Positions 30,493 to 43,824 are shown, counted from the stretch's first letter. The stretch: 64,000 bases of DNA from Vibrio orientalis CIP 102891 = ATCC 33934 (GCF_000176235.1 NZ_ACZV01000005.1:1-64000), one strand, 5' to 3'. The notes: generated by a model not told the origin, from the letters alone. Made by a program: numbers and translations.

Positions 30493-31716
30493 ATGGGAGA
30501 GGCGGTTAAGCTAACACCGAATGGAGATAGTCCTATTAGATTGAAGACCAATTTAACTATTTGGGTTTTTTACTCATCTGATGCGTTTCACCTTCACATT
30601 AGCCACGAGCTGTCTAAGTGTCAGAGCGTGAACTTTGAGATGATCTCATTTCATGGTTTAGTTGTTGCCAATTTAGCCCATTTTTCACCGCCTGATTTGA
30701 TTTTTGTCGAAACTGGGCCTAATTGGGCGCAGAAAATTGTTGAGCTACAGCAATATGAAGCGCCAGAGTCCCAGGAGTCTGCTCATGAAGCTTCATTGAT
30801 TGTATTTGGAAATGAAAACGACAATGGTGCGTTGAAAATTGCTTTACGTATTGGAGCAATGGATTTTATATCTGATAAAGCAGTGCTTGATGAGCTTATT
30901 CCTTTATTACGCAATATTGCGGAAGAGAAAGTCGCGACTCGTAATTTAGGCGAGTTAATCGTATTCATGAATACCAAAGGTGGGGCTGGGGCGTCGCTTA
31001 TTGCGCTGAATACAGCTATCACGCTTGCTAAGCGTCAGCCTGATGATGTACTGCTGGTTGATCTTGATATGCAATTTGGAGTGATTGAAGATTATCTTAA
31101 TGTGCAATGTACGTATGGGATTGCAGATGCGATTGCCAATGTCGCTGATCTCGATGATGTCTCGTTAGGCAGCTTAGTGACTAAACACGATACGGGTTTA
31201 CATATCCTTGGCTTTAAAAGGGAGAACAGTCACGAGAACTTCGAGAAAGTGAATCAACTTAATAAGCTGATTCCAGTCTTACGTGAGCGATATCCATTCG
31301 TCATCATTGACTTGTCTCGAGGATTAGACCGTCAATTTGGTTCGGTAATTTCGCCCGCGACTAAAGTCTTCTTAGTCACACAGCAAAGCTTGGTAGCGGT
31401 AAAAAATACCACTCAAGTGCTCAAAGCGTTGACGTTTGAATTTGGTATCGCTAAGGATCAAATGGAGGTAATTGTAAATAGGTATGAAAAGCGTCAGTCC
31501 ATTAAGCTAAAAGATATTAAAGACACGGTTGGTAGCATCAAGATTCATATTGTACCCAATGAATTTAAAGTGGCGATTGAAAGCGCTAATTTAGGACGGC
31601 CATTTATTCAAGCTAAGAAAAATAGCTCCATGTCCAAATCAGTACAAAGTTTAGCGGATTCTTTACTTCCTGAACCTGAAGAGAAGAAAGGTTGGTTTAA
31701 GAGAATGTTCTCGTAG
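30493..31716 (+). CDS. tadZ: Tad pilus localisation ATPase TadZ/CpaE
   Basis: A 407-residue ParA/MinD-superfamily protein that places the Tad machine at a cell site. I start at the ATG at 30493 because AGGAGAAAGT lies just upstream; a longer in-frame opening at 30451 has no site. The N-terminal half is a receiver-like domain (about residues 15-135) as in CpaE. The deviant Walker A is MNTKGGAGASLIALN (about 156-170), and DLDMQFG (about 190-196) marks the switch region. It is the first gene of the tadZABCD group. Confidence 0.9.
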   Translation: MGEAVKLTPNGDSPIRLKTNLTIWVFYSSDAFHLHISHELSKCQSVNFEMISFHGLVVANLAHFSPPDLIFVETGPNWAQKIVELQQYEAPESQESAHEASLIVFGNENDNGALKIALRIGAMDFISDKAVLDELIPLLRNIAEEKVATRNLGELIVFMNTKGGAGASLIALNTAITLAKRQPDDVLLVDLDMQFGVIEDYLNVQCTYGIADAIANVADLDDVSLGSLVTKHDTGLHILGFKRENSHENFEKVNQLNKLIPVLRERYPFVIIDLSRGLDRQFGSVISPATKVFLVTQQSLVAVKNTTQVLKALTFEFGIAKDQMEVIVNRYEKRQSIKLKDIKDTVGSIKIHIVPNEFKVAIESANLGRPFIQAKKNSSMSKSVQSLADSLLPEPEEKKGWFKRMFS

Positions 31717-31743
31717 CGAGTCTGAAATAATGAGGGAGCTTTC

Positions 31744-33222
31744 ATGTTCTTCAAAAGGAAAAATATAAACCCAGAACTTCAACAGAAAGTCGCCGAAGCC
31801 GATAAAGAACAAGAGCAGCAAGCAGCCTCAGTCGCATCGACTGCTCCCTCTAATGTTAAAATACCCAACGAAGCCGCTGGATCTTTTCAGGAGCGTAAAC
31901 GTCTAGAGGCTGAAGCAAAGGGGCATGCGGTCGAAGAGGCGAAGAAGCAGCTTGAACTAGAGCTTTCGGTCAAACACTATTACCACCAAAGGCTTCTTGA
32001 AACATTGGACTTAGGGCTTTTGGCTAGTTTAGACAATGAACGAGCGAAGAAAGAGCTCCATGATGCCATTATTCAATTAATGGCCGATGATCAAACCCAC
32101 GCTCTGAGTGCTGATGGGCGTAAGCGCGTGATTCAACAAATCGAAGACGAAGTTTTTGGTTTGGGGCCACTAGAGCCACTACTCAATGATGCGACGGTGT
32201 CCGACATATTGGTTAATGGACCCAAGCATGTATTTGTTGAACGAAGAGGTAAACTTGAACTGACGCCTTATACGTTTCTTGATGAACGTCATTTACGGAA
32301 TATCCTTGACCGTATTGTTAGCCAAGTTGGTCGACGTGTTGATGAAGCTTCACCTATGGTAGATGCTCGCCTTATTGACGGCTCACGTGTGAATGCAATT
32401 ATTCCGCCGCTAGCACTTGATGGTTCTTCAGTGTCGATTCGTCGTTTTGCCGTTGAAAAGCTCAACATGGATAACTTGCTGAATTTTAACTCGCTCTCTC
32501 CAGAGATGGCTAAATTTGTTGAAGCCGCCGTTACTGGGGCGATGAATGTGCTTATTTCAGGCGGTACGGGCTCAGGAAAAACCACGACCCTAAATATCTT
32601 CTCTAACTTTATTCCTTCAGATGACCGAATTGTCACGATAGAAGACTCGGCGGAGCTGCAACTTCAGCAACCCCATGTCGTTAGGCTTGAAACCCGCCCC
32701 GCGAACCTTGAAGGCAAAGGTGAAATCACTCAACGTGACTTGGTCAAAAACTCGCTGCGTATGCGTCCAGACAGAATTGTACTGGGTGAGGTGCGTGGAG
32801 CAGAAGCTGTTGATATGTTGGCAGCAATGAATACCGGTCATGATGGTTCGTTGGCGACTATTCACGCTAATACGCCACGTGATGCTCTCTCTAGGGTAGA
32901 GAATATGTTTGCAATGGCTGGTTGGAATATGTCAGCGAAAAACCTCCGCTCTCAAATTGCCTCAGCGATTCATTTAGTTGTACAGATGGAGCGCCAAGAG
33001 GATGGTAAACGGAGAATGGTGAGTATTTGTGAGATAAATGGCATGGAAGGCGAGATTATTACCATGTCTGAGATCTTTAAGTTTCACCGAAAAGGAATGG
33101 ATGAAGAAGGTAATGTGATGGGTTACTTTACCGCCACGGGTGTCGTGCCGCAATGCCATGACCACCTGTCGAAAAAAGGACTTCATCTGCCATTTGAAAT
33201 TTTTAATGAGTCACTCTCATAA
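31744..33222 (+). CDS. tadA: Tad secretion ATPase TadA/CpaF
   Basis: A 492-residue type II/IV secretion ATPase that powers Flp pilus extension and probably retraction. Walker A is SGGTGSGKTT (about residues 269-278), the Asp box is RIVTIEDSAELQL, Walker B is RIVLGEVRGAEAVDML (about 342-357), and the His box is LATIHANTPRDAL. The N-terminal 90 residues are a charged helical linker. It starts 27 bases after tadZ with a GGGAG site. Confidence 0.95.
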   Translation: MFFKRKNINPELQQKVAEADKEQEQQAASVASTAPSNVKIPNEAAGSFQERKRLEAEAKGHAVEEAKKQLELELSVKHYYHQRLLETLDLGLLASLDNERAKKELHDAIIQLMADDQTHALSADGRKRVIQQIEDEVFGLGPLEPLLNDATVSDILVNGPKHVFVERRGKLELTPYTFLDERHLRNILDRIVSQVGRRVDEASPMVDARLIDGSRVNAIIPPLALDGSSVSIRRFAVEKLNMDNLLNFNSLSPEMAKFVEAAVTGAMNVLISGGTGSGKTTTLNIFSNFIPSDDRIVTIEDSAELQLQQPHVVRLETRPANLEGKGEITQRDLVKNSLRMRPDRIVLGEVRGAEAVDMLAAMNTGHDGSLATIHANTPRDALSRVENMFAMAGWNMSAKNLRSQIASAIHLVVQMERQEDGKRRMVSICEINGMEGEIITMSEIFKFHRKGMDEEGNVMGYFTATGVVPQCHDHLSKKGLHLPFEIFNESLS

Positions 33223-33233
33223 AGGAGGGGATT

Positions 33234-34202
33234 ATGCAGCAGGATGCAACGCTCTTTTTTATTTTGTTATTTTTCGCCGTGGTGTTTATTTCACAGGCGT
33301 TAATTCTTCCTGCTGCCGGTAGTAAAGCTAAGCATAAAGAACTCTCTGAGCGACTGAAAGAATCTCAATCCAAACTGGATGAAGAGGCACTTTCGCTACT
33401 TCAAGAGCACTATTTAAAAAGTTTAACTCCATGGGATAGAAGGTTGGTGAAAATTGAAGCCTTCTCATCACTGAAAAAATTGATTGAGCTTTCCGGCTAC
33501 GACTGGAGTTTAACCCAAACGCTTCTTGTGACTAGCAGTTTATCGTTGTGTGGTTTTTTAACGGTGTTGCTTATTGGTCAGCCTTTTTATATCGGGTTAG
33601 CGGCAATTGTTGGTGTATGGGTTTGCTTGTATTTTTGGCTAGGTAAGAAAATTTCAGATCGCTTAGCTGCGTTTGAAGAGCAACTCCCGGAAGCCTTAGA
33701 CATCATGCGCCGTATGCTTCAAGCTGGTCAGCCCGTGACACAAGCATTTAATGAAGTCGGTTTAGAAATGCCTGCGCCAATTGGTGTGGAGTTTAAAAAC
33801 ATGTTTAACCTTCTCAATTATGGATACGACATGCGCATGGCAATCATGCAGATGGCAGAGCGCACACCGACGGTCTCTATGTTAGCGTTTTCCAGTGCGG
33901 TGATTTTGCAAAAGGAAACCGGGGGGAATTTGTCTGAGAACTTAGAGAAGGTGTCTAAAGTATTACGCTCGAGGTTTAAATTACAGCGAAAGATAAAAAC
34001 ACTCTCAGCAGAGAGTCGCTTGTCAGCTTGGATCTTAGTACTTTCTCCATTCGTGTTATTCCTATTCCTTAGCGTGATTAACCCTGGTTATGTTGAACCG
34101 CTTTATACTGACCCTAGAGGGATGAAGCTAGTGAGTGGTGGAGTGGTGAGTCTATTTATAGGCTCATTGTGGATTCGAAAAATCATCAATTTCGAGGTGT
34201 GA
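33234..34202 (+). CDS. tadB: Tad inner-membrane platform protein TadB
   Basis: A 322-residue protein of the type II secretion F family. An N-terminal membrane segment, a central pair (about residues 95-140) and a C-terminal segment (about 265-285) flank the cytoplasmic GspF-type domain with EQLPEALDIMRRMLQAGQPV (about 145-164). With TadC it forms the inner-membrane platform on TadA. One base separates its stop from the tadC start. Confidence 0.92.
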   Translation: MQQDATLFFILLFFAVVFISQALILPAAGSKAKHKELSERLKESQSKLDEEALSLLQEHYLKSLTPWDRRLVKIEAFSSLKKLIELSGYDWSLTQTLLVTSSLSLCGFLTVLLIGQPFYIGLAAIVGVWVCLYFWLGKKISDRLAAFEEQLPEALDIMRRMLQAGQPVTQAFNEVGLEMPAPIGVEFKNMFNLLNYGYDMRMAIMQMAERTPTVSMLAFSSAVILQKETGGNLSENLEKVSKVLRSRFKLQRKIKTLSAESRLSAWILVLSPFVLFLFLSVINPGYVEPLYTDPRGMKLVSGGVVSLFIGSLWIRKIINFEV

Positions 34203-34203
34203 T

Positions 34204-35148
34204 ATGGACTCAATATTTGATTTGGTCGCATCTTTTGAGATTGATGAGCAGGCGTTTTTCCTAGTTATTGTATTGATAGCGACAGTGTTGATTATATTTA
34301 CCATTTCACTGTTACTTTTGAGCTCTAAATCGCCGCTAAAAAGTCGCTTAGCCCGCTTAAAGGATGCAACACGTGCGGATACGCTAAAAAAAGGTAGCCG
34401 GCTAGAGAAGTCCTTAGAATCCTTAGCTCCAGCGATGAAATCATCCAACTCGAAAGAGAGTGAGAGCATTCGCGTGAAGTTGATGCACGCTGGCTATCAC
34501 GATGCCAGTGCACTGACGTTTTTTTATGCGATGAAAGGAGTCTCAATGGTCGTCGGTTTTCTGATGGCGGCGGGTATCTATTTTTTTGCTCCTGAGATGT
34601 CGATGCGCAATATTGCGATGATCGGTAGTGTCGCTTTTGGTCTATATTGCCCAAACGTTGTCTTGAGTATGATGGTGGATAAAAGACAGTCAAGAATTCG
34701 CAGTGGTATTCCAGATGCACTAGATTTGCTGGTGGTATGTACTGAATCAGGTTTAGGTTTTAATGCGGCATTGAGACGTGTCGCTGATGAGTTGACAATT
34801 TCACACCCGGATTTTGCGGATGAGTTAGATACGGTGTGCGTCAAAATTAGTGCTGGTGTTGAGATGTCAGATGCCTTTAATGATTTGATTAAGCGCACTG
34901 GTTTGTCAGAAATTGCAGGCCTTGTCACTATGCTTGCGCATGCGTCACGTATTGGTGGGAGCTTGTCTCAGACGCTACGTGAATACACTGAAGACTATCG
35001 TGATAAACGCAATCAGGAAATCGAAGAAATTGCAGCTAAGATTCCAACGAAAATGATTTTTCCACTGTTGATTTTTATTTGGCCTTGCTTTTTTATTGTT
35101 GCGATTGGGCCCTCAATGTTGCTATTCACCTCGACTATGGGAAATTAA
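34204..35148 (+). CDS. tadC: Tad inner-membrane platform protein TadC
   Basis: A 314-residue second T2SS-F-family platform protein. The signature GIPDALDLLVVCTESGLGFN (about residues 168-187) is the TadC version of the GspF motif. Hydrophobic segments lie near 15-40, 110-160 and 285-310. It is tightly coupled to tadB upstream and tadD downstream (9-base gap). Confidence 0.92.
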   Translation: MDSIFDLVASFEIDEQAFFLVIVLIATVLIIFTISLLLLSSKSPLKSRLARLKDATRADTLKKGSRLEKSLESLAPAMKSSNSKESESIRVKLMHAGYHDASALTFFYAMKGVSMVVGFLMAAGIYFFAPEMSMRNIAMIGSVAFGLYCPNVVLSMMVDKRQSRIRSGIPDALDLLVVCTESGLGFNAALRRVADELTISHPDFADELDTVCVKISAGVEMSDAFNDLIKRTGLSEIAGLVTMLAHASRIGGSLSQTLREYTEDYRDKRNQEIEEIAAKIPTKMIFPLLIFIWPCFFIVAIGPSMLLFTSTMGN

Positions 35149-35157
35149 GGACAGGTT

Positions 35158-36162
35158 ATGAAAGGATTAAAAGTTGTCACCGTTACTCTAAGTGCGCTGT
35201 TATTAGCGGCGTGCGCGTCGCAGGAACCAAGTCTTGATACCTCCTTATATGATGGGAAGCCGATAGATACGCTTTCTTCTGAAGAACCGCCGAAAACAGA
35301 AAAAGAAGCAATAATGCGCGGTGATACGGCACTCAGTGCAGGGAATGTGGATCTCGCGTTATATGAATACATCCGATCACTTTCTTTTGAAAATGGTCAA
35401 TTTAGAGATCGCTCTTTGTACAATATTGGCCGAATTCACCAAGCTCGTAGCAATCTACCGCTAGCGGATAAGGCTTATTCATTGGCACTAGAAGAGAATC
35501 CGAATAATGTTCAAGTGTTAGAGCAGCTAGGTTCCATTTACAGTAAGAATGGAGATATCAATCAAGGAAAGAGTTACTTTTTACGTGCGATCAATGCGGA
35601 TCAAATTCGATTTGGTAATAGTGAGACTTTGGTAAGTAAAGACCTAGAGTCTTCTAAAGATGTCGCTGAGCTAAAAAGCGATAATCAGTCTCCAGAGTTT
35701 GCATACATGGGAATGGGAGTGATTGCTGATTTAGGAAAAGATCATTCACTTGCTCAGGCATTCTATAAACAGGCCCTTAGTATTGAACCGAATTCGGCAA
35801 AAACACTAACCAATGTTGGTTATTCGTTTTACATGTCTGGTGATTACCGTAAAGCACAAAGATTCACTTTAGAGGCGTTGGATAAAGATCCTGGTAATGA
35901 TAAAGCGCTTAATAACCTAGCGTTAATTTACTTGGGAAAAGGCGAAATTACTCGAGCAATAAATGTGTTCTCTCGTCATATGGATAAGCCAGAAGCGCTC
36001 AACAATGTCGGCTACTTTTTGATCCTACAAGGCAAACCGGATCAAGCTATTCCTTATCTTCAACAAGCGATTGATACCAAAAGCACTTACTACAAAGTGG
36101 CAAATGAGAATTTAGAGCGAGCGTTAGCTTTAGTTAGAGAAGGCGAAACATCAGATAACTAA
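35158..36162 (+). CDS. tadD: TPR lipoprotein TadD
   Basis: A 334-residue lipoprotein with lipobox LLAAC (Cys19) and at least five tetratricopeptide-like repeats (for example LYNIGRIHQARSNLPLADKA, about 86-105, and AKTLTNVGYSFYMSGDYRKA, about 218-237). In Tad systems TadD is needed for secretin assembly. It is the last pilus gene here and a terminator follows; the tadE, tadF and tadG genes that usually come next are absent. Confidence 0.88.
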   Translation: MKGLKVVTVTLSALLLAACASQEPSLDTSLYDGKPIDTLSSEEPPKTEKEAIMRGDTALSAGNVDLALYEYIRSLSFENGQFRDRSLYNIGRIHQARSNLPLADKAYSLALEENPNNVQVLEQLGSIYSKNGDINQGKSYFLRAINADQIRFGNSETLVSKDLESSKDVAELKSDNQSPEFAYMGMGVIADLGKDHSLAQAFYKQALSIEPNSAKTLTNVGYSFYMSGDYRKAQRFTLEALDKDPGNDKALNNLALIYLGKGEITRAINVFSRHMDKPEALNNVGYFLILQGKPDQAIPYLQQAIDTKSTYYKVANENLERALALVREGETSDN

Positions 36163-36166
36163 TAGT

Positions 36167-36197
36167 AAAAAGGGAGAACGTATGCTCTCCCTTTTTT
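36167..36197. terminator. Terminator between tadD and chrA
   Basis: The stem AAAAAGGGAGA / TCTCCCTTTTTT can serve both tadD (plus) and the convergent chrA gene (minus). It confirms that the pilus operon stops at tadD. Confidence 0.9.
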
Positions 36198-36229
36198 ATG
36201 TGTTGAATTTGATCTATTGCGTTTTGTTA

Positions 36230-37375
36230 TTAAGCGATGTGACCGCCAGCAATACCAACAGCCATAAAAAACACGACCATCCAAATGATAGGAAGCTTTA
36301 GCTGCTTTAGAAGGTAAAAACCAATTAGGACGAAAGAAATGTCCCATGCGCTGGTGACTGCGCTAGTAAAGACTGGCTGGTACAATGCTGCGACCAAGAG
36401 GCCAACAACAGCTGCGTTTACACCATTTACTGCCCCAGATACTTTTGGGTTCTTAGCCAGTGATTGCCAGTTCTTCAAAACCCCAAGTAATAGCAAGAAC
36501 CCCGGTAGGAATACTGCAATTGTCGCCACAAGCGCACCAACAATTGGTGACTGAGGCATGAGCTCGTAGCCAATATAGGTAGCAAAGGTAAACATTGGGC
36601 CTGGAACGGCTTGAGCAGCTGCGTAGCCAGTTAAAAAGGCATCTTGACTCAGTTGGTCGCCGACAATGTTTTGTAACAGCGGAAGTACAACATGGCCGCC
36701 ACCAAACACAAGGCTACCGGCTTGAAAAAAGTCGTTAAACAGCCCTAACACTGGCAAAGTGGCAGCAGCAAAAGGCAGACCAATCAACAGCAGAGCAAAC
36801 AAAGCCAAAGGTAAAATCGACGGTTCAAATTTGCCTGTGTAGTCCTGCTGTTTTTCGCCAAAAAATTTCATTCCAATAAGAGCAGCAAACAGCAACACTA
36901 TAATCTGAGTGCTAATGCTTGGCACAATAAGTAGCGCTACGGCGGTAACAAGACATAAGCTCACCGAAAGCTTCTCTTTACAGAAGTTTTTGTACATTCC
37001 CCATGCTGCGTCAGCGACAACAATAACGGCTAGTAGCTTTAATCCGTGGACGATGTTTTGAAACAGTGTGGTTTCGGTCACTTGGCTGCTCAAAATTGCC
37101 AGAGCTAGCATAATCAGGACTGATGGTAGCGTAAAGCCGATAAACGCCATACAGGCGCCAGTTAAGCCACCGCGTTTATAACCTAAAGCAAAGCCGACTT
37201 GGCTTGAGCCAGGTCCCGGTAAGAACTGACTCAACGCAACAATTTGCGCGTATTCTTTATCATCAAGCCACTTTAGTTTTTCAACAAAGGTATTCCGAAA
37301 GTAGCCAATATGCGCTGCCGGGCCGCCAAAGCTAATCCAGCCTAATAAGAAAAAGGTTTTAAAAATGGACAACAT
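36230..37375 (-). CDS. chrA: Chromate transporter ChrA family
   Basis: A 381-residue CHR-family membrane protein with two homologous halves and about ten membrane segments. The N-terminal motif FFLLGWISFGGPAAHIGYFR (about residues 8-27) is the CHR signature, repeated in weaker form as AGSLVFGGGHVVLPLLQNIV in the second half. In resistant bacteria ChrA exports chromate; in many marine bacteria the substrate is untested. I prefer the ATG at 37375 over the GTG two codons earlier because the GAG ribosome site spacing fits better. A LysR gene is divergent. Confidence 0.85.
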   Translation of the reverse strand: MLSIFKTFFLLGWISFGGPAAHIGYFRNTFVEKLKWLDDKEYAQIVALSQFLPGPGSSQVGFALGYKRGGLTGACMAFIGFTLPSVLIMLALAILSSQVTETTLFQNIVHGLKLLAVIVVADAAWGMYKNFCKEKLSVSLCLVTAVALLIVPSISTQIIVLLFAALIGMKFFGEKQQDYTGKFEPSILPLALFALLLIGLPFAAATLPVLGLFNDFFQAGSLVFGGGHVVLPLLQNIVGDQLSQDAFLTGYAAAQAVPGPMFTFATYIGYELMPQSPIVGALVATIAVFLPGFLLLLGVLKNWQSLAKNPKVSGAVNGVNAAVVGLLVAALYQPVFTSAVTSAWDISFVLIGFYLLKQLKLPIIWMVVFFMAVGIAGGHIA

Positions 37376-37478
37376 GGTCACGTTACTCGATTAACAAATA
37401 CTGCCCATAATGTAATGAATCAACTAAAATGACTCAAATTAATAGTTTTAATAAATATTATGAATTAAATAGGATGGG

Positions 37479-38390
37479 ATGGTGAAAGAGTTTAACTGGA
37501 AAGGGGTCGACTTGAATTTGCTGGTGGCATTTCAAGCTTTGTACGAAAACAGCAGTGTTAGCCTTGCTGCTGAAAAGTGTTTTATTAGCCAATCAGCAAT
37601 GAGTCATACACTTCAGCGCATGCGCACTTTGTTCGATGATCCTCTTTTTGAAAGAGTTGGGGTTAAAATGGAACCTACGCAAAGAGCACATGAGCTGGCT
37701 CCAATCATTAACACGTTACTTTCATCGATTAAGAATGATTTATTGCAGAAGAGACAATTCTCAGAAAAGGATTATCACGGTGTCTGCAAGATAGGTTTGA
37801 CGGATTATGCGGAGCAGTTATTTGCTCCTGCTTTATTTGACGAGCTTAAGCGTCAAGCGCCGTATGCACAAGTTAGTTTCTACAATGTTAATCGAGGTAA
37901 TTACCATGAGATAGTCGACAAAGAACAAATTGATGTGGTCATTGGTAGCATTGATAGTTTGAATCGCCGCTTCTCATCCGAACATCTCTACACAGAGCAG
38001 CACTTATGTCTTTTTGACCCAGAAGTCGTGCGATTTTCTGAACCTGTTTCACTGGCCGAGTTTGTCAGTATTGAGCACGCTTTAGTAAGCCCTGACGGTA
38101 GTTTGCAGACTAAGGTAGATAAGGAACTCGCTAAGCACGGTTATGAAAGGCGGGTAGGAGTCGCGTCGCGAAATTTTTTGACTATTCGTCGGTTGTTGAT
38201 AGGTCGGGAATTGGCATGCATTGTACCGAAACGCTTCGCTGAGATGGAGATGTACAATCATGCTCTGAAAGCAGTAACACCACCTGTAGAAGTGTCTGAC
38301 TTTGATATTAATCTAATCTACCTCAAGGCTTTTCAGCATGAGGAAAAGAATCGCTGGTTACGGAATTTAGTATCAAGCGTTGTAAAGTGA
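37479..38390 (+). CDS. LysR-family transcriptional regulator (NodD/LeuO-like subfamily)
   Basis: A 303-residue regulator. The DNA-binding region VDLNLLVAFQALYENSSVSL, then FISQSAMSHTLQRMRTLFDD, with PLFER after it, is typical of the NodD/NahR/LeuO branch. The effector domain starts at about residue 95. It is divergent from chrA, with about 100 bases between the two starts, so chrA is the most likely target. Confidence 0.85.
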   Translation: MVKEFNWKGVDLNLLVAFQALYENSSVSLAAEKCFISQSAMSHTLQRMRTLFDDPLFERVGVKMEPTQRAHELAPIINTLLSSIKNDLLQKRQFSEKDYHGVCKIGLTDYAEQLFAPALFDELKRQAPYAQVSFYNVNRGNYHEIVDKEQIDVVIGSIDSLNRRFSSEHLYTEQHLCLFDPEVVRFSEPVSLAEFVSIEHALVSPDGSLQTKVDKELAKHGYERRVGVASRNFLTIRRLLIGRELACIVPKRFAEMEMYNHALKAVTPPVEVSDFDINLIYLKAFQHEEKNRWLRNLVSSVVK

Positions 38391-38400
38391 CCGCTAAAGC

Positions 38401-39789
38401 TTAAGGTTCCCATGGGCGTTCTAGACAGTTATAGCCAAGCCAGAATTGTGTCTTCGGTACATCTCCCTCCTCGACAGCGGGATAGTTTTCGAATCGCTCG
38501 TAGGCTCTATAGCTGATAGAGCACAATACTAAAATAGCTATCCCACATAAAATGATTCGATGAGCGAGGGTCGGTGTTTGGGTGAGTCGATTCGTTTGTT
38601 GATCTCGAGCAACATGAGCCCAGTAGAGAGCAAAAGATATAGCTGCAATTAACTGACTGAGAGGCGAATCTAAAACGCCGGATACTAAGCTATAAGCTAA
38701 TCCAGACAAAAGTGAAACACCGAATACCAGTGTTGAACGTTTCTTGACTCTGGTGAGCTGACTCACAATGGATAAGCCAGCGCCAATAAAGGCTAACGCA
38801 GGAATTGCGCCCCAATGAACCAGTATGTTCAATAGGAAATTATGTGGGCGACCAAATGTATCGCTATCACAAACAAATGCGTCAGCACCTAGCCCCCAGA
38901 ATGAACTCATTTCCCAAGTCTCAAACCATATTTGAACTCGTCCAGAACTGCCAGTTCGAATTGTGTGCCACTCTGCAGGGATATCTAAAATAAAGCTCGG
39001 AATAGGGGATAAAAAGAGCAGTTTGATTGCGATACCTGCAATGACACCTTGCCATAGTAATCGCCACCACAGACGGCGATTGGAGCGGTCAAAGAGCATC
39101 ATTAACAAGAAAGCGCCAATCACTGAAATCGCCTCTCCTCTTGCATCTGTTGCCACAATGACGGTAAAGCACAAAACCAATAACAAACGCAGTAACCATG
39201 AACTCTGGTTTCGGCGTATTCGAATTAGAGCTAAATAGGCGGTGGGGATGACTAACCAAACATGTATTTGATTTATAAACCGCGCATTGGCGAAACCAAA
39301 CATGGAGTGGATATTAACTGGTAAACCATGGGCTAACCAAGTCCAGTAGCCAGCCAAAACACTACATAGTAGAAACACGCTAATCCACATAAAGTATTGC
39401 AACACTCTGAGCTTTTGTGAGTAGATGATTTGTTTAAACTGCACAAGGAGAATGGAAAGCCCTAGTACGTACAACAATTGCAGTGCTGCTGCTGGTTGGT
39501 ATTTCCCTATAGTCGTGGCTATGAGTGTGAAGGTTATAAAGGTGAGTAGCAAAATACGATTATGCGTTTTCAGGCTTTGGTATTCATTACTGATAGCAGT
39601 GGCGGTATGTCTAGAAAAAAAGCAAGAAATAAGCATAGAAAGCGACAGTACGAAAATGATAAAGAGACGTTTGCTGTCGTAGAGCAGAAGTAGTTCCTGC
39701 CTAGGTATAAAAAGGTTGAACGAAAACACAATTAACCCAACTAAGCTCAACATGAGTAAAGCCGTGAATGGAGAAGTGTGTTCCTTCAT
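38401..39789 (-). CDS. O-antigen ligase / Wzy_C-domain membrane protein
   Basis: A 462-residue polytopic membrane protein with about 11 hydrophobic segments. The long periplasmic loop near residues 265-330 contains WGLGADAFVCDSDTFGRPHN and FLLNILVHWG; the conserved Arg and His (RPHN) are those of the Wzy_C/WaaL family, in which a polyprenyl-linked glycan is moved to lipid A-core or to protein. It is isolated, not in an LPS gene cluster. It could be WaaL-like, a PglL-type protein glycosylase or a polymerase; the sequence does not decide. It is convergent with the LysR gene, 10 bases apart. Confidence 0.7.
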   Translation of the reverse strand: MKEHTSPFTALLMLSLVGLIVFSFNLFIPRQELLLLYDSKRLFIIFVLSLSMLISCFFSRHTATAISNEYQSLKTHNRILLLTFITFTLIATTIGKYQPAAALQLLYVLGLSILLVQFKQIIYSQKLRVLQYFMWISVFLLCSVLAGYWTWLAHGLPVNIHSMFGFANARFINQIHVWLVIPTAYLALIRIRRNQSSWLLRLLLVLCFTVIVATDARGEAISVIGAFLLMMLFDRSNRRLWWRLLWQGVIAGIAIKLLFLSPIPSFILDIPAEWHTIRTGSSGRVQIWFETWEMSSFWGLGADAFVCDSDTFGRPHNFLLNILVHWGAIPALAFIGAGLSIVSQLTRVKKRSTLVFGVSLLSGLAYSLVSGVLDSPLSQLIAAISFALYWAHVARDQQTNRLTQTPTLAHRIILCGIAILVLCSISYRAYERFENYPAVEEGDVPKTQFWLGYNCLERPWEP

Positions 39790-39908
39790 ATAGTATCTAG
39801 CTGTTTATATTAACCTTTAATCAGTTTAGGTGACTTTCTAGAGATAGTTTGAATTTCGACAATAAAGTAGTGCGGTAACAACTAAAGCTAATCCATTGAC
39901 CAAATAAT

Positions 39909-39932
39909 AAGGGGGCTCATGAGGTCCCCCTT
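39909..39932 (-). terminator. Hairpin after the ygjK gene
   Basis: The stem AAGGGGG / CCCCCTT with inner CTCATGAG lies about 27 bases past the ygjK stop on the minus strand. The T-run is short on both sides, so confidence is moderate. Confidence 0.6.
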
Positions 39933-39958
39933 AATCTAATTATGCTTTAGTTTTTTGC

Positions 39959-43421
<3,463 letters not shown>

Positions 43422-43572
43422 TTAAGTATGGATGAATAATCCTAGGCGATCTGGCTGATTCTATTGGGGGTGTGCTCTATTGGCTAATGATCGGCTTTAT
43501 CGACTAGATGGCGCTATCTTATCGTCATGCGGCGGTGTTTATAATCTATTGCTAGTTAAGTTGTGATCTGTA

Positions 43573-43590
43573 TTTAGTAAAACTTTACCT
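43573..43590. promoter_or_regulatory. Candidate EbgR-type operator upstream of ygjJ; rest of the 43410-43824 gap empty
   Basis: TTTAGTAAAACTTTACCT contains the palindrome GTAAAACTTTAC. The same core, in opposite orientation, is at 62301-62320, and longer relatives lie in front of ebgA. It is about 165 bases before ygjJ and 240 before the ADP-ribosyltransferase gene, so it could act on either. A TTGTGATCTG half-site just before it might be CRP-related. I see nothing else in the 415-base gap. Confidence 0.5.
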
Positions 43591-43824
43591 GTCAGTTTGT
43601 TTTAGATTGGAACGAGATTAGTGAGATTCCTTGCAGGAATGGTTGGTCTTCGATTTGTTAATTAGCGTTGAGTGACACAGAGAATATGGATAGTCGAAAA
43701 AGTCAACGAGGTCATATTTAGCACTACTGAAGACTATGGAATTTATAAAATAAAGGTTAAGATGCCGAAATATAATAAAAATCAATAATATCGAAAAATT
43801 TGCTTAGTTATTTACGGGGAAAAA

